The position numbers were made by a program, and so were the translations under genes. The notes under the pieces were generated by a model. It saw nothing but the letters and a program-made list of their open reading frames with translations. It was not told the DNA's origin and ran no database searches. From Ectobius pallidus (lineage: Eukaryota > Arthropoda > Insecta > Blattodea > Ectobiidae): a stretch of DNA of 64,000 nucleotides. Of the stretch, positions 33,781 through 46,445 are shown one piece after another; position 1 is the stretch's first letter, and each line of letters opens with the position of its first letter. Location of the stretch: NCBI GenBank assembly GCA_964059195.1, contig CAXKWD010000002.1, positions 150,553,042 through 150,617,041 of the forward strand, in the 5' to 3' direction.

Positions 33781-34480
33781 TTTAATGCTATATGATTTTG
33801 GTATGATCACATTGTCTTTGTCACTACTTCTATCAGATAAATCACTATCACTCACACAGGGTAAATCGTGTGTGTTGAAATCCCATAATAATTATTCATA
33901 ATTTTTTCCACCAACAAACATGTCCTACAAACATTCTCCCATGGTACCAAACAAAGTAATTACAGTGAAACAGCAATCTGTTTCAGTCACGAAAAGACCC
34001 CTTCTGAAGGTCAAAACCCTTAAGAAGTACCGTTTTTTATGGACAATAAGACACACTTCTTTCCTTTGAAAGTTGGGTGTGTCTAACAGTCCGAAGTACA
34101 CTATAAAAATTAAAATTATGCCAAATATTGCTGGAATACCATAGTTATAAACAAGGTACTGTAAACAATAAGATAGTTACAAAGTTTGGCACAGACATCA
34201 GTGCACTTGTCACAATCGTAAAATAAGGGTAGGTGGAAGCCAGGTATACAGTGCGAAAAGAAAGGAATTTTAGTTGTCTCCACCGGATGGTTTAAATTGA
34301 GGTAGAGACTTCTAAACAGCCTTGTCCCATTACATTTACCGTATGCTGAATTGAGGGTTAAGGGTGTAAAAGTATTATGAGAAATCAGTTCAGTTTAAAT
34401 TTACGTGATGCTACCTTTACAGAAGAGATTTTCGTACAACGCAGGTTTTAAGTTAGAAGTAATTTACACTGGTTCCATTG
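33781..34480. other. Non-coding interval
   Basis: AT-rich with no recognisable gene or repeat; lies between the Tc1-like element and the RTE LINE. Confidence 0.4.
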
Positions 34481-34570
34481 TACAAGATTATAAATTGTTT
34501 ATGCAATGAAGAATATTCATCATCAATAGCACGACAGCCCTTTGTGGGCCCTGGCCTTCTGTAGGAGACT

Positions 34571-36237
34571 TCACCATTTCTCTCTCACCAAAGCCACACT
34601 TCTCCAGTTCCTTATCCCTAAAATCTGAATGTCTTTCCTCACACTCTCCTCCCATCTTAGCTTTGGTCTTCCAACCTTCCTTGTCCCTTCTGGGGCTGTA
34701 CGAAAAACCTTCTTAACAATTCTGTCATCAACATGTCCAATCCACTGTAACCTCTTTATCTTGATGTAGGTAGTAATGTCCGGCTCCTTAAATAATTCAT
34801 ACAGTTCAAAATTGTATCTCCTTCTCCATATACCCCTCTTTTCCACTGGTCCAAAAATAAAACGTAATATTCTTATCTTAAATATGCCCAAGGATCTTTC
34901 ATCTGCGCTCGTTATCGGCCAATTCTCAGATGCATACATCAACTCTGATCTCAATAAAATCTTATACATTAAAATTTTAGTACTTCTAGATATCAGTTGA
35001 GATTTAAAATGTCTTCTGAGTCCAAGTGAGCACTTATTTGCTAGAAGCACTCTTCTTTTAATTTCTGCACTGGAATTATTTCTAAAATTAATCTCTGAGC
35101 CGAGATAGATAAAACTATTGACAGTTTCAAATTTATATGGTCCAACTTCTATATGATCAAGACTGTTTACATTATCATTCCTAATTACTGGCATATATTT
35201 TGTTTTATTTTCTTTAATTTGCAGCTTCATTCTTCTTGCTTTCCTTTCAAATTCGATGGATCTTTGAGTTCTTTCTATAATTATTATATCATCTACATAT
35301 GCCATAAATTGGACCGATTTAAAGAAAATGGTCCCCCTGGTGTTAATACCAGACTCTCTTACAACTTTTTCCACTGCTATATTGAACAGCAGACAGGCCA
35401 AGACGACATCCCCTTGTTGTACTCCTTTAACATACGTTATTGGATCTGACATATTTTGGATCTTTATTCTACCCTAATCAATTTTTTTGGGGATCTGTAG
35501 CTCCTCCATTGCTGTATAAGGTTTTCTTCTATCTATACTATCATAGGCTGATCGAAAATCAATAAACAAACAATACAGGTTGACTCCAAATTCAGTACAT
35601 TTCTCAAGCACTTGGCGCAGTATGAAAATCTGGTCAATAGTGGACCTTCCTTTTAGGAATCCGCACTGTTAGTCTCCCATAACCCCTTTAACAAATGGTG
35701 CCAATTTCCTGAACTGGATATTAGAAAAGATCTTATATATGACTCACAGCAGGCTGATTCCTCTGTAATTAGAGCAGTCCATAACATCACCCTTTCTTCT
35801 ATAATCATTTCAGTTTTCCATATATTAATCTTTAACTGATTTAAATGTTTTATATACTCTGCTCCTGCATGTTTCACTAATTCTGCCTGTATAAAATCAT
35901 ATCCAGGGGCCTTGTTGTTTTTAAGTTTGTCGACCACCATTTGTACCTCAATAATATCAGGTTCCATCACTTCTGTTTCTGATTCAATGTTTTCCAGGTT
36001 TTCTGCCCTGAGGTTTTCTACCTCATTCTGATATTTTTGTGTCTGTGCATCATCATTAAGGAGCTCACTAAAATGTTGCGCCCATCTTTCAAGTATTGTA
36101 GCATTATTACTCAGAATAGTACCTTCCTTATCCCTGCACATTGTGGTCCTAGGTTGTAAATCTTTTCGACTTTTATTGAACTTTTGGTAAAAAGCCCTTA
36201 CTTCATTTGATTTCTTTAATTTGTCTAACTCCATCAT
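34571..36237 (-). pseudogene. RTE LINE reverse transcriptase
   Basis: 35653-36237 carries the linker and first RT blocks (KAPGYDFIQAELVKH). 34571-35452 carries KGVQQGDVVLACLLFN, then MAYVDDIIII (a YVDD catalytic box), the thumb (VNSFIYLGSEI) and the C-terminal GRPKLRWEE tail typical of RTE. The segment 35453-35652 between them is open in other frames, with FDSR-like text near 35550. Frameshifts and stops make it inactive. Confidence 0.85.
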
Positions 36238-36938
36238 CTCTTTCTTCTCAAATTCCCTTTTTTTCTTTCTGTGCAGTTTTTTCTCTATTCTTTTAGCTTC
36301 TCAATAGGCTTCCACTGACCCTCTAGTGTGATTTCTTTGCTTCATTCTTCCATAAGCTATGTTTTTTAACTCTGTCACTTGCTTGCATTCATTATCAAAC
36401 CAATTACTATAACTTGGTTCATCCGTTCATCCAGTGTCAATTCTGCAGCACTTGTCAGTACTTTACTGAGATCCTTCCAGATATCACTGACACTCCCACT
36501 ATCAGTGAGATCTGTGAGACCTTCATTGGTGTATCTGGCAGCAATTTCCGCTTCTTTAAGCTTTCCACAATTAAAATTTCCTCCCTTGTAACCCGATCGT
36601 TTTCGTAATATTGGATATCCTGCTTCTAATCTTTGCTATCATCAAGTAGTGATCCGAGTCTAAGTTTGCACCTTTGTAGTTCCTTACATCCATTAAATTA
36701 GAAAACTGCCTTGCATCCATTAACAGATGAACAATTTGATAGCGCACATTTCCATTTGGTGACTTTCAGGTCATTTTATGTATGTCTTTATGTGGGAACA
36801 TTGTGCTTCCAACTACCATGTTTCTTGCAGCGGCAAAGTTTATCATCCATGTCCCATTATCATTTGATTCAGAATGTACGAGTAGATTATATTTTCCTAT
36901 CACTGGCATGTATATATTTTCTTTTCCAACTTGAGCGT

Positions 36939-37466
36939 TCATGTCCCTTTACAGTCACCCCTCGGGCATTTATTATATATTTCATCCAGTTCCTCGTAGC
37001 AAATATCCTTTTCTTCATCACTATACTCTTTCACTGGTGCATGTGTACAGATAAAGCTATAGTTTATAAATTTCCCTCTAATTCGTAGGCTACACATCCT
37101 ATGTGATTTTGGTTGAAAGTCCATAATGAGATGTTTGTTCCATTTACTGGCAATAAAACCGGTCCCAAATGCAAGCTCTTTCTTCTGACAGCTATAGAAG
37201 ATCACATGGTCCCTCTTTTCCATTACTCCACTTCCTACCCATCTCATTTCTTGGGTGGCAATAATGTCCATCCTATATTTGTCTATTTGGTCTAACAGTT
37301 TTTGTAGAGCTCCAGTTTGGTAGAGAGTTAATACATTCCATGATCCAATTCGCATGTCTCTTTTCCTTTGGCATGTTGTCTTCGGTGTATCAGTCCAGCT
37401 TTTTCTTCTACAGATTTTGTAACAGTGGGGTTTTTGTGAGGGTAGGGTGTCAACCCTAGGCCTCAA
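36939..37466 (-). pseudogene. RTE LINE apurinic-like endonuclease domain
   Basis: Has IGSWNVLTLYQTGALQKLL at the start, then IIATQEMRWVGSG (catalytic Glu region) and VHAP-like CTHAPVKEYSDEEK. These are the signature blocks of RTE endonucleases, which nick the target for retrotransposition. The ORF ends early (GDCKGT stop). The rest of the endonuclease (with the GDFN block) continues into frame-shifted sequence near 36900. Confidence 0.85.
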
Positions 37467-37500
37467 CCCCCAAACTGGAGGACCAGGTCATTTGATTTCG

Positions 37501-37784
37501 ATGTTTCCATCCCCTAGATCTTCATTACAACTTCAGAGCCTGATCTGCCCCTCCCTAACATATGGTGCCTCTTCCGCTTCCTCTGCTGTTGGGTCTCTCA
37601 TGCCTCTTCCGCTGTTGGAACTGTTGGGAATCCACTTCTGAGCTGTTTCTTAGTCTGGGTATTCACCTTCGGCCTGTCTGGCAAGGGTGGCCCCAAGGTT
37701 CTTAAATACTAAAGGTTAGTCCACTTGCCACCCTGAGCGGTCATTGGCTGAGGGGTGTGACGTGGCAAGGATGTCAGGCAGCTC
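37501..37784. other. Non-coding interval 5' of the RTE LINE
   Basis: CT-rich, may be RTE 5' UTR. No gene is seen. Confidence 0.35.
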
Positions 37785-38354
37785 CTCTCTCATAAGAAGT
37801 GAATGGAAAACAGATGGTTTTTATCCTTTAATATTTAATTACAGGCAGCAACTATCAAGTGTTCCAACATGCCAACCCACAGTATAAGAACTGTTCTGTT
37901 AGGCTGTGTGGTAGAAATTGTAAAAATCGATCGGGTTTGGTTTAAAAATCGTAGTTATTGAAGCTGTTTTTAGAGGCTAAAATCAAATCTGCAGGTGATG
38001 TCAAGATAATTTGAATGTATTAGAGTTTCATGAGACTATAATACAGGACTATTTATATTGTTCTTATTCGAAATAGGCCGGAAATATGATCCACATTGTT
38101 AATTTAATTTTAATACTTCACTATTAGAATACTGTAAGTTATAATTATTTATACACTACTTGCAGGAAAAATGGAAGAATTAATCTAGGTACATAGTACT
38201 AATTAGGCCTGTATTAGTTTTCTGAATTGTCATAAGGTAATGTATCTAGTAGGGTACAGTTTCACCAGACAATGGAAATATTTTTACACCACACACCAAC
38301 TCGTTCGTTTTTATGCTATTTAATGACAGAGGTGTACGAGTACTGTAGTTTAGC

Positions 38355-38516
38355 CTTGCAACCGGAATTTTCTCCCTCAGTAGAGGGAGCATGTAAATCT
38401 AGAGACATAGGTATGACTTATTCATGCACATATAAATGCCATCGACCCTGATCGGGATTGAACCTGCGACCATGGGAACAGAAAGCTAGTGTCATACAGA
38501 CTGCGCCACCCAGGTC
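38355..38516 (-). mobile_element. tRNA-derived SINE
   Basis: Minus strand: A box GGTGGCGCAGTCTG near 38500 and B box GGTTCAATCCC at 38454-38464, followed by a non-tRNA body. Differs from the 22.2-kb family. Confidence 0.65.
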
Positions 38517-39704
38517 TACTACGTAAACTAAATTTTAGCAATGATTAAAATTATTATATTACTATTTATCATAGGTAATCCCACGAGAGATTACGAGTTT
38601 ATCAATAGATTCACGACTGTGCAGCAGGGTTGGATTTATTAAGACTATTCCATTAATAAAATATAACGGATTTTATAAATAATATATTATAATATAAATA
38701 TTTATTTCTGGTTTGTTTAAAATAAAATCGTTAACAGTGTCAGCGGTCACATCACGGCAATACTCAATTAATGAACTCTCTTCATTATGGAATACTAAGC
38801 AATGCTACCAACGAAGTAGCGAGAATAGAGTTAACTCCAAAATTAAGATAATTTAAAATCGGAACAAAATAAAAATACTTTTTTTTCAAGAACGTAGGCC
38901 TAATCTATCTGTAAATTGCCACTCTACTTGAATGTGCATTGGTTAAAGACATAAGTTTCTTCTCCATTGGATTTTCTCATATTGATAGCCTAATCTGCTG
39001 CGTTTGAGCTTCCCTAGTCAATTCAATTCAATTCAATTGTACTTAGATTCTTCACAAAACTTTTAAAGTTGAATCCATATGCATTTTACATTTCTTTCAG
39101 TTTTATGTTGTTTATTTTCCTTTATGATAATATCAATTTCGTCAATAGACGCATTACCAAACTTTCAGCTTTCCATTTTTGTTTTAAATTTAACGCCTTC
39201 AATGGATAACGTTGAGATATTGTGACGGTTCAGTAACGAGCTGACGTTTTATCAGATAAAATCTCATCCTCGCGAATCTTGCAGGGATTTTGTAAGATAA
39301 GCGACCGTGATTGGTCGATATCCGAGGAATTGCTAAACGCTATTGGTCAATATGAAATATTGAATGGATGGAATGGATGAATGGAATAGTCACAGTAATT
39401 GATGTTTTCAATATATAGGCTATAATAAAACATTTACTAGTCGCTGTAGTATGACACGATTTTACATGACTTTATCCAGTCTAAAATTCAATAGTTTTTA
39501 AAATAATTATAGGCATATTACTACCCATATAAACTACAGTTCTTTTAGTAATTTATGACACGATTTTACATTACTTATCCAAGAGAAAGTTAAATTGCAT
39601 TTAAATAATTATATTACTAACCATACTCATTACTTCCAGTAATATATATCAATATAATATAAAACATCAGTTAGTTGGTAGCCTACTGACGTAGTTGTTT
39701 GCCC
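38517..39704. other. Anonymous AT-rich interval
   Basis: No gene or clear repeat. A TTCAA run (CAATTCAATTCAATTCAATT) lies near 39019. Confidence 0.4.
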
Positions 39705-40125
39705 ACTTCAAGATGGGCCAAAACTTGAAATTTGACTTGATTATTTAGCCTGTGACCGACGGGAAAACTCCGAAAAGTTCAAATTTTTAGTTTTTAACCA
39801 GCAATAAAACTTTGAAAGGTTTTCAATCACTCACTCATATGGTTTACCCACTTCAAGATGAACTAGAAACTTGAAATTTGCAAACTCATTTTTAGCCCTT
39901 AGCCGATGAAAAATTCCAAACAGTTCAAATTTTAAATTTTTTATCCCTGGAAAAATTTAGGGTTTCCAATCATTCACTGCCATAAATGTTTACCCACCTC
40001 CAGATGAGATAAAAGCTTGAAATTTGGCACACTTACAGCTTTAGCCTGTAATCGAAGGGAAAATTTTGAAAAGTATTTTTGTTTATTTTTTTACCCCCTT
40101 ACAAACCTCACAGTAGTTCCACATT
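39705..40125. repeat. Three tandem units of ~140 bp
   Basis: Each unit carries CCCACTTCAAGATG, AACTTGAAATTTG and later AAAAGTTCAAATTTT. They start near 39711, 39846 and 39991 and have diverged from each other. Confidence 0.75.
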
Positions 40126-40625
40126 TTTTAGGCCTATTGTGGCTAAACTTAATTCTACGACAGCCTAAATAGACGAACTCTACTCCGATACAGTGTCAGT
40201 TCATGAAACAACTTTTCGTGAGAATCTTCCCGGAGATTTTGGGACAGAGCCCAGAACAAGCAAAGCTAGTTTCTATGTAAGTGTGACTGGAGGTCAGTAC
40301 GATATAGGTATTTCTATTTTCTGCAGTATGGAATCAATATATTGAACAATGATTCATAGGCCTAACATAATATTATTACAATACATTTATATTATATGAC
40401 TACTATAAATTAAAAGGAATATTAATGTAATACTGACTACTAAAGCCCGGATTTTCATGCACTATCAAACTTAAAAATATGCATGCATTCATGCACTATC
40501 GTATCTCCAAATATGCACAATGAAGGGTGAAACATGCACTATCGAATTCCATGTCTTTTACATTTTCTCCACATAATACGTCTTTCACGTTTTCAGAAGT
40601 TTAAGATCAGGGTTTGAACTAAGTA

Positions 40626-42561
40626 AGGTGCTCCGGGGTTTCTGGGCCCAGGGGGTAACTGGGCCAGGGGTTATTCATATCCACATCTGTGGGAATTAAA
40701 ATGTAATTTGGTTGGGACACCTTCATCTTCTTTGTTTCTCTCTAGAACAACAACAACAACTTTGTTTTGAACCATTTTGTGATGGTGAGAGGTTCAGTAA
40801 TTTTCAAGAAGAAATTTTCTCAAACAACATCGTGTTTTTGAATGTTTAACGGGCTTCCACCATTTCTTGGTAAGTACCTTTTTCATTTTTACTAGTTAGG
40901 CATAAACATAATGAATGATTTTGTCCATAAATAGTGCTCTTTACCACTCCTGGCTTCTTGTTCTTTGTCTGGCAGGGGTGGCCCAGTTACCCCGAAAAAT
41001 TTTCAAAAAAGGGGTAACTGGGCCATCCCATCGGGGTAACTGGGCCAGAGGGACCCAGTTACCCCGAGAAGTGTCCAGTTGTCCCAATAATGTAAAACAT
41101 AGCCAGTATAACAAAGAAACTACCATGGAGCCCACTATGTGTTTATTTTTTTGCTTTGGCAAAAGCTAGTTAACTTAGGCTACTTGAAGTCTTGACATGT
41201 ACTCATGACTGCTCGTCTAATAATGTTGAATAATTTTTTTTTTTTTTTAATATTACAATTAACTTAAGTTACCTGTGACCTCACACAACACACTCCCTCA
41301 AATATTTACAGTTTTAAGTTAACCTGATTGTTTTTGTTCTGTTGTAGAATATGGTGCAAAGGAAAAGGACAAAAATTATCAACTGTGAAATAATAACTAC
41401 TGCAAAATACCTTGAAATGAAAGAAAAAGAAGAGGAGGAAGAAAAAGCTTTGATTGTAAAAAGAAGGGAAACGTTAAAAATAAAATAAAATAAAAAAGAG
41501 GAAAAGGCAAAAGCAAGAAAAGAGAAAAGTTATGAGAAAAAAAGCAAAGAAAGGAAAAGGAAAATCAAAATTACAAGAGGTTCATTACAACTACTCTTCT
41601 AGTGATGAAAATGATTGTGATGCTTATTCTATCCAAGAAAAATTTACACTTGAATCTGATGAGTTTTGCATCACTAAAGTTTTTGGCAAAACAGAGAATA
41701 GTTTCAGATTATACATAGCCAAGGTAGTAGCCTACAAAAAGAGGATGAAGGTTACATGGTTCTTCTTACAAAAGACATTCTCATACAATGAAATTTAAAG
41801 AAACCAATGAAGAATCTTACATTAGAGAGCTTGACATCATACGGAAACTTCCACAACCTGTAACAGGTGTTCTGCTCGATTTAATATGATTGCTTTTGCA
41901 GCAGACCTGAGTAATCTAACATCCACTAAGACTTTCCTAATGTATAAAGACTCAAATAGTAATTGTTTAAACTCCAATTGATTTTTTAATGAATGAATTT
42001 GTAATTAATTTTTCCTTTTTGTCATTTTATGATAAATGTTTGTAATTCTGCAAATTTTGTGTAATTTCTTGGTAAGAAACAAGTTTCCTTAAATAAATAT
42101 ATAAATGCATAACTTTTTGCTAATATTCTGATGTTTTTCTTTGCCCTTTTTTTCCTACGACCTTACTAGGGTCATGATACAATGGCCGGAATATGTACTT
42201 GAATTGATCAATTGATCATACCAATATTTTTTCTAAATCAATTGAATGTACAGCAATAGGTCCATTTACCCCAGAAATTTACTGCAGTGCTGTTATAGAA
42301 TGTAGCCTGGGGTGGTCCAGTTACCCCAAATTCACGGGGCAACTGGGCCCATAGGACAAATTTATTATAAATATATAAAAAAAATATATACTATTAAAAA
42401 GTTACTTTAAATGGTATGTAATATGTTTGTCTGTTTGTTGCTAAATAATCATACAATATTTTGCAGTGAAAAATTGCTAATAACTTGTCCTAAATCACTG
42501 CTTTATGTAGGTAACTGTAGGTCGTATTGTAAAATCATGGCCCAGTTACCCCGGAGCACCT
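40626..42561 (+). mobile_element. pogo/mariner-type element with GGGGTAACTGGGCC-rich ends
   Basis: Ends AGGTGCTCCGGGGT and ACCCCGGAGCACCT, with TA on each side (40624-40625 and 42562-42563). The motif GGGGTAACTGGGCC recurs in both orientations within the first and last 500 bases. The internal coding relic is listed separately. It lies inside the hAT element. Confidence 0.85.
41351..41880 (+). pseudogene. C-terminal tail relic of a pogo-like transposase
   Basis: Plus-strand frames encode an opening like IITTAKYLEMKEKEEEEE, a long Lys/Glu-rich stretch, and then SYSSSDEND-like acidic text with a frameshift near 41530. Such lysine-rich then Ser/Asp-rich tails follow the DDE domain in some pogo-type (jerky-like) transposases. 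No DDE motif is left. The assignment rests mainly on the element's ends. Confidence 0.45.
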
Positions 42562-43995
42562 TACCTTCTTAAGTTTTTCCCTGACTGTCACACCCGTTTC
42601 TCCACAACACGATTCTAAAGTATTCAAAGCCTTCAACAATGCTAGTGACTGACAAATTCAAGCAGAGAACATTCTGTTATAGCAGTTTTCTTTCAATGGA
42701 AGGTGGTGGGGGTCGGCGAGTCGGCATTTTCTTTTGTAGTCTGGTGTATTATATTACTGTTTATTTAGGGTAAACAGTAGCTTGCACTCTCAAATTCATG
42801 CAGGTGGCAGACTCAGTTGCCAAGTGAATCAATACAACATCTTTACGTTTCATTGAAAAGCCGAGATTTTAGGTAGGCACATTCATAATGTGCACAGTTA
42901 TGCATGGTAACTTGATATTATGCACTAAAACCAGAAAATGCGGGTTTATATGCATTAAAAACGTCTGAATATGCTACATTAAGCCCAAAAAATCCAAAAC
43001 ATGCATTATGCATGAATTTTGCCATAAAAAGGCCGAAATATGCAAACATGCACGGAAAAAATATGTTTATTTGGAATCCATAAGTCATGTAATGTGTAAC
43101 TACAAAGTTTGAGAAGTGTGACCAAAATATATAAAAACATGCGTTTGCATGGAAATCCGGGCTCTACTGACTACATATACCACAAATATTATTGTTGTAG
43201 ACCTACTTCTGCACAATCTAATGTACAATAGATCTTAATTTGAACTAATAATACGTGATTCTCGCGTCTTAGCTATAACAAGGAAAGTTATGTATAGGAG
43301 TGGCTATAAGAAAATAATAGAGCAGTGTGACCCAGGCTTTTATTACCCGAGGTAAAGTTGTACTAGCCTATCTATCTAAACTGGAAATCATTCATGGAAA
43401 CTTCAAATTACTCATTTGACATACCTTACAGAGTCTTCTTAAGCTTGATTCTGGTAAATTATTTTCAATGCCATTTCTCTTTTTTAATGGCTTTCAAAGG
43501 TGAAAAGCACTTTCATACACATACGTATTTTATATTTGCTAGTTATAAATAATTATAACTCACAGTTTTTTTTTAAACCGTGCATTGAATTGCTAAGAAA
43601 TGATGTACACACTCTACATTAAAGTCAATTGATATTACTTATTTACAGTATCATGATATTAATGAAGGTAAAGCTGTAGTTAGTGAAGGATTAAGAAAAA
43701 TATAACATTTCCTCTCTATTTCGAATAACAACGATAGAATAGTCTTGTGTTGTTAAAGTATAATACATTAAGTTAGCTCGACATCATCTGCAGACTCAAT
43801 CTAAACCTTTAAAACAGCTTCAAAAAATACAATTTTTAAACCAAACCATAAAGACTTTTACTATTTCTCCCACATGGCCTAATAGAACAGTTATTATACT
43901 TGAGGTTGACATCTTACAACACGAGATACTTGCTGCCTATAATTAAATATTAATTTTAAATATCAGCTGTTTTCCATTCACTCCTTATGGGTGAG

Positions 43996-45199
43996 GGGTG
44001 ATCTGCCAACCTAATGACGTCACAAGGCAAAACCACGCGGCTGGAGAAAGTTTGAAAACATGGCCAAGTGGTACCCCCGTGGGTGGCCCTACCAGTAGCT
44101 ACGCTACTGCTGGCATAGCCCAAAGGGTCTTCATACCACGCAAGCATCCCCACCAACTTTAAAGGTCTTACAGCTCCTAGGGAATGAATGAAGAATATTA
44201 TTCCCGTTAAAAAATTAGTTTAGAATCACATAAAATTTCTTTTCCTTTAAATTTCCATCCTAAATCACGTCTTATGATTCGGAGCATCTTATAGTCCGTA
44301 AAATGTGGTATGTCCTTGAGTAGAAGGAAGAAACCTGTTCCATTTGTTGTGTACTGAAAGGTACAATCTGCCTAAAAATACGTATATATTTCATAAAACT
44401 GAATTCCTCTTTGATTGGCACTGGCATTCAAGACAGTGAGAAGCAGGAACCGAGTGAATTGGCAAGTGGCATTTTAGAAGCAGTTCTCTGGCAAACAGCT
44501 TATTGCTGAAAGGGTTAAGTGCTGCTTACACTTCTTGACTTAATATTAGTGTATGTGTACACTATTTTGTGTTTATCTCTAGAGTACTTTACTTTAGCAT
44601 TGCACATTGATGACATTACACACTGGGTCCTAGGAGAATGGAGAAAATAAAAAATCTAAGACCATTTATGACCGCCTGCAAGGACTAGTGGTTTGCATTC
44701 CTGACTAACTGGGTTCAATCCCCAGCACCTCCTTGGATTTTTCTGAGTTCTGGAAAGGGGTGCACTCAGCCTCGTGACACAAACTGAAGAGCTATTTCAT
44801 ACAGAAGTTTATTTCTTAGTGCAGTATAATCCAGAAGGAGGTATTCTTTTACAGTACTACAAGTTTTGCATTGTGTCGGGACTTTTTTTTTTACTTTACT
44901 TTACTTTACTTTAGTTTACTTTACTTTTACTTTTACAATATTTTACTACACTTGACTTGTTATGTCGTACTTGGAAAATGTAGGCAGTAGATTGAAATTG
45001 CTTTGGCATATTGTACATGAAGTATTGTGTTTGACTGCTATTATATTATTTATTGGGGTGAAATTCAAGGGTTACTAGAGAAAATTGTGTAAGTAATATA
45101 CCACATTATTTTTATACTTTTTACTTTATTTTATGCACTCAGGGTACAAGAGTCCCTACATTTGACTTTATTTGTTGTTCTTTTCAACAAATCATCCTA
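43996..45199. other. Non-coding interval with a SINE and a microsatellite
   Basis: A (TTTAC)n-type run lies at 44890-44936. Near 44090 is GTAGCTACGCTACTGCTGG, a short palindrome of the type found at some transposon ends. A tRNA-derived SINE lies at 44670-44800. No genes. Confidence 0.5.
44670..44800 (+). mobile_element. tRNA-derived SINE-like sequence
   Basis: B box GGTTCAATCCC at 44712-44722 preceded by a weak A box (AAGGACTAGTGG). Body CTGGAAAGGGGTGCACTCAG follows. Confidence 0.5.
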
Positions 45200-45529
45200 T
45201 ATTAGTCCAGTCAATGAATGCCGAAAAGGGGCATGTAGAGAACATGGAGAGAGGGAGAATTTTTTTCTTCAGGAATGTGTTGGGGGTAGTTAGGAGGTAA
45301 ATATACTAAAAGTCTCTGCCCCTACCCCTTATGCTTCATGGGGGGAGGGGGTGGAAAAGGCCCGTTTTTTTTGTTTTTTGCTTGTAACTTGAAAACAGTG
45401 CGTTGTAGGGAAAGACTTTTCATATACCAAATTAAAGCTGACATAATTCTCTACAAGTTGGTTCATATACACTTTTGTCGTATCTATAATTGTTTTCGAG
45501 ATATAAGCTGCTGGATTTCACTAATTTTC

Positions 45530-45535
<6 letters not shown>

Positions 45536-45583
<48 letters not shown>

Positions 45584-46440
45584 TCAATAACTTTACTATA
45601 CACAAGTATATTACAATTGAGGCAGCAACAGACATAAAATGCACATGTAACTTGTATTGAGGTTGCTATCCATTGATAGTCCTCAGCAGCATTATGTGTG
45701 GGCTAATTATGACATGTTTTATTATTATTGAAGAGAATCAGCATGTCTTTTGCGTTTTAGTCTTCTCTGATTTCGGGTCACTTGGTTCTGTAAAGGTATG
45801 TGATTCAGCAAAACATTGGGATGATGTATGAAGCTATTATGAAGCCTGGTATAATTGGTAGTTAGAACAGTTGAGACTTCGGGAATTTGGAGATCATTAT
45901 GCAGGGTCGTGTTACGAACGTACCATGGTGCATCGGTACATATCCTGAGAATACGATTCTGTAGTGTCTGTATTCTTCTTATCTGGGTGTCTGAAGCAGA
46001 GCTCCATATCCCACAGGCATACATCCAAATAGGTCTGATGAGAGTTGTGTAGATGAGTATCTTGAGCTTCAATGGAAGAGGAGATGAGCCTTGGATCAGG
46101 AATTTTATTTGGTGAATTCTGTTTCTGATTTTCTGAACCAGTCCATTGATATGTGATTTCCAAGTTAGTTTGCTATCTAATATCAGCCCTAGATATTTTA
46201 CAGAGTCGACCCGAGGTACATCCATGCCATGTAGTCTGATTGTATGCTGATAAATTTTTAAATTATATGTGAATACCACTAGTTTTGATTTGTTTGGATT
46301 CATTTTAACTCTCCATTTATTGTTCCATACTTCAACTTTATTTGCGTACTGTTGCAGTTTATTTGCAGAAGAATCGCATGTTCCTTTACTGAGAATTGCA
46401 ACATCATCAGCGAATTGAAAACATAATTTTGGCACCACAA
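45536..46440 (-). pseudogene. 5'-truncated LINE with poly(A) tail: reverse transcriptase C-terminal part
   Basis: On the minus strand an ORF of 237 codons (45725-46438) starts inside the catalytic box (FQFADDVAILSKG) and has VKYLGLILDSKLTWKSH, then IWMYACGIW, then the C-terminal HPNVLLNHI region, as in jockey/R1-type LINEs. It ends in a 45-base T run at 45536-45581 (poly(A) on its own strand), the expected 3' end of a LINE insertion. The T run gave rise to the spurious polyphenylalanine ORF on the plus strand. Inserted into the left TIR of transposon B. Confidence 0.85.
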
Positions 46441-46445
46441 AACAA

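Larger units (their letters stand above)
34490..37500 (-). mobile_element. RTE-clade LINE (minus strand), nearly full length but decayed
   Basis: Endonuclease, linker and reverse transcriptase parts follow each other in the right order on the minus strand over 3 kb, the usual size of RTE elements. The 3' UTR near 34520-34565 holds GGCCCACAAAGGGCTGTCGT on the sense strand, a short GC-rich hairpin-like block often seen at RTE 3' ends. Confidence 0.8.
40441..43166. mobile_element. Non-autonomous hAT element, interrupted by a pogo-like element
   Basis: Ends TAAAGCCCGGATTTTCATGC and GCATGGAAATCCGGGCTCTA, with the 8-bp duplication CTGACTAC on both sides (40433-40440 and 43167-43174). Subterminal ATGCAC and ATATGCA motifs recur at both ends. 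About 790 bases belong to it; the rest is the nested element. No transposase. Confidence 0.9.
37785..43995. mobile_element. Unclassified element defined by ~300-bp inverted repeats
   Basis: 37785-38090 and 43690-43995 are inverted copies with about three quarters identity. Shared blocks include GAATGGAAAACAG, ATATTTAATTA.AGGCAGCAA, TTCTGTTAGGC/TTCTATTAGGC and TTTGGTTTAAAAAT. Sequence between them is a SINE, a small satellite and a hAT with a pogo-like element, plus anonymous AT-rich DNA, with no transposase. The outer ends are unclear, because sequence beyond GTGAATGG diverges. It may instead be two copies of a repeat in opposite orientation. Confidence 0.5.

Noticed and set aside
45338..45637. 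Plus-strand 99-codon ORF with a polyphenylalanine run
   Set aside because: The run is the poly(T) that is the reversed poly(A) tail of a LINE fragment; the rest is TIR sequence.
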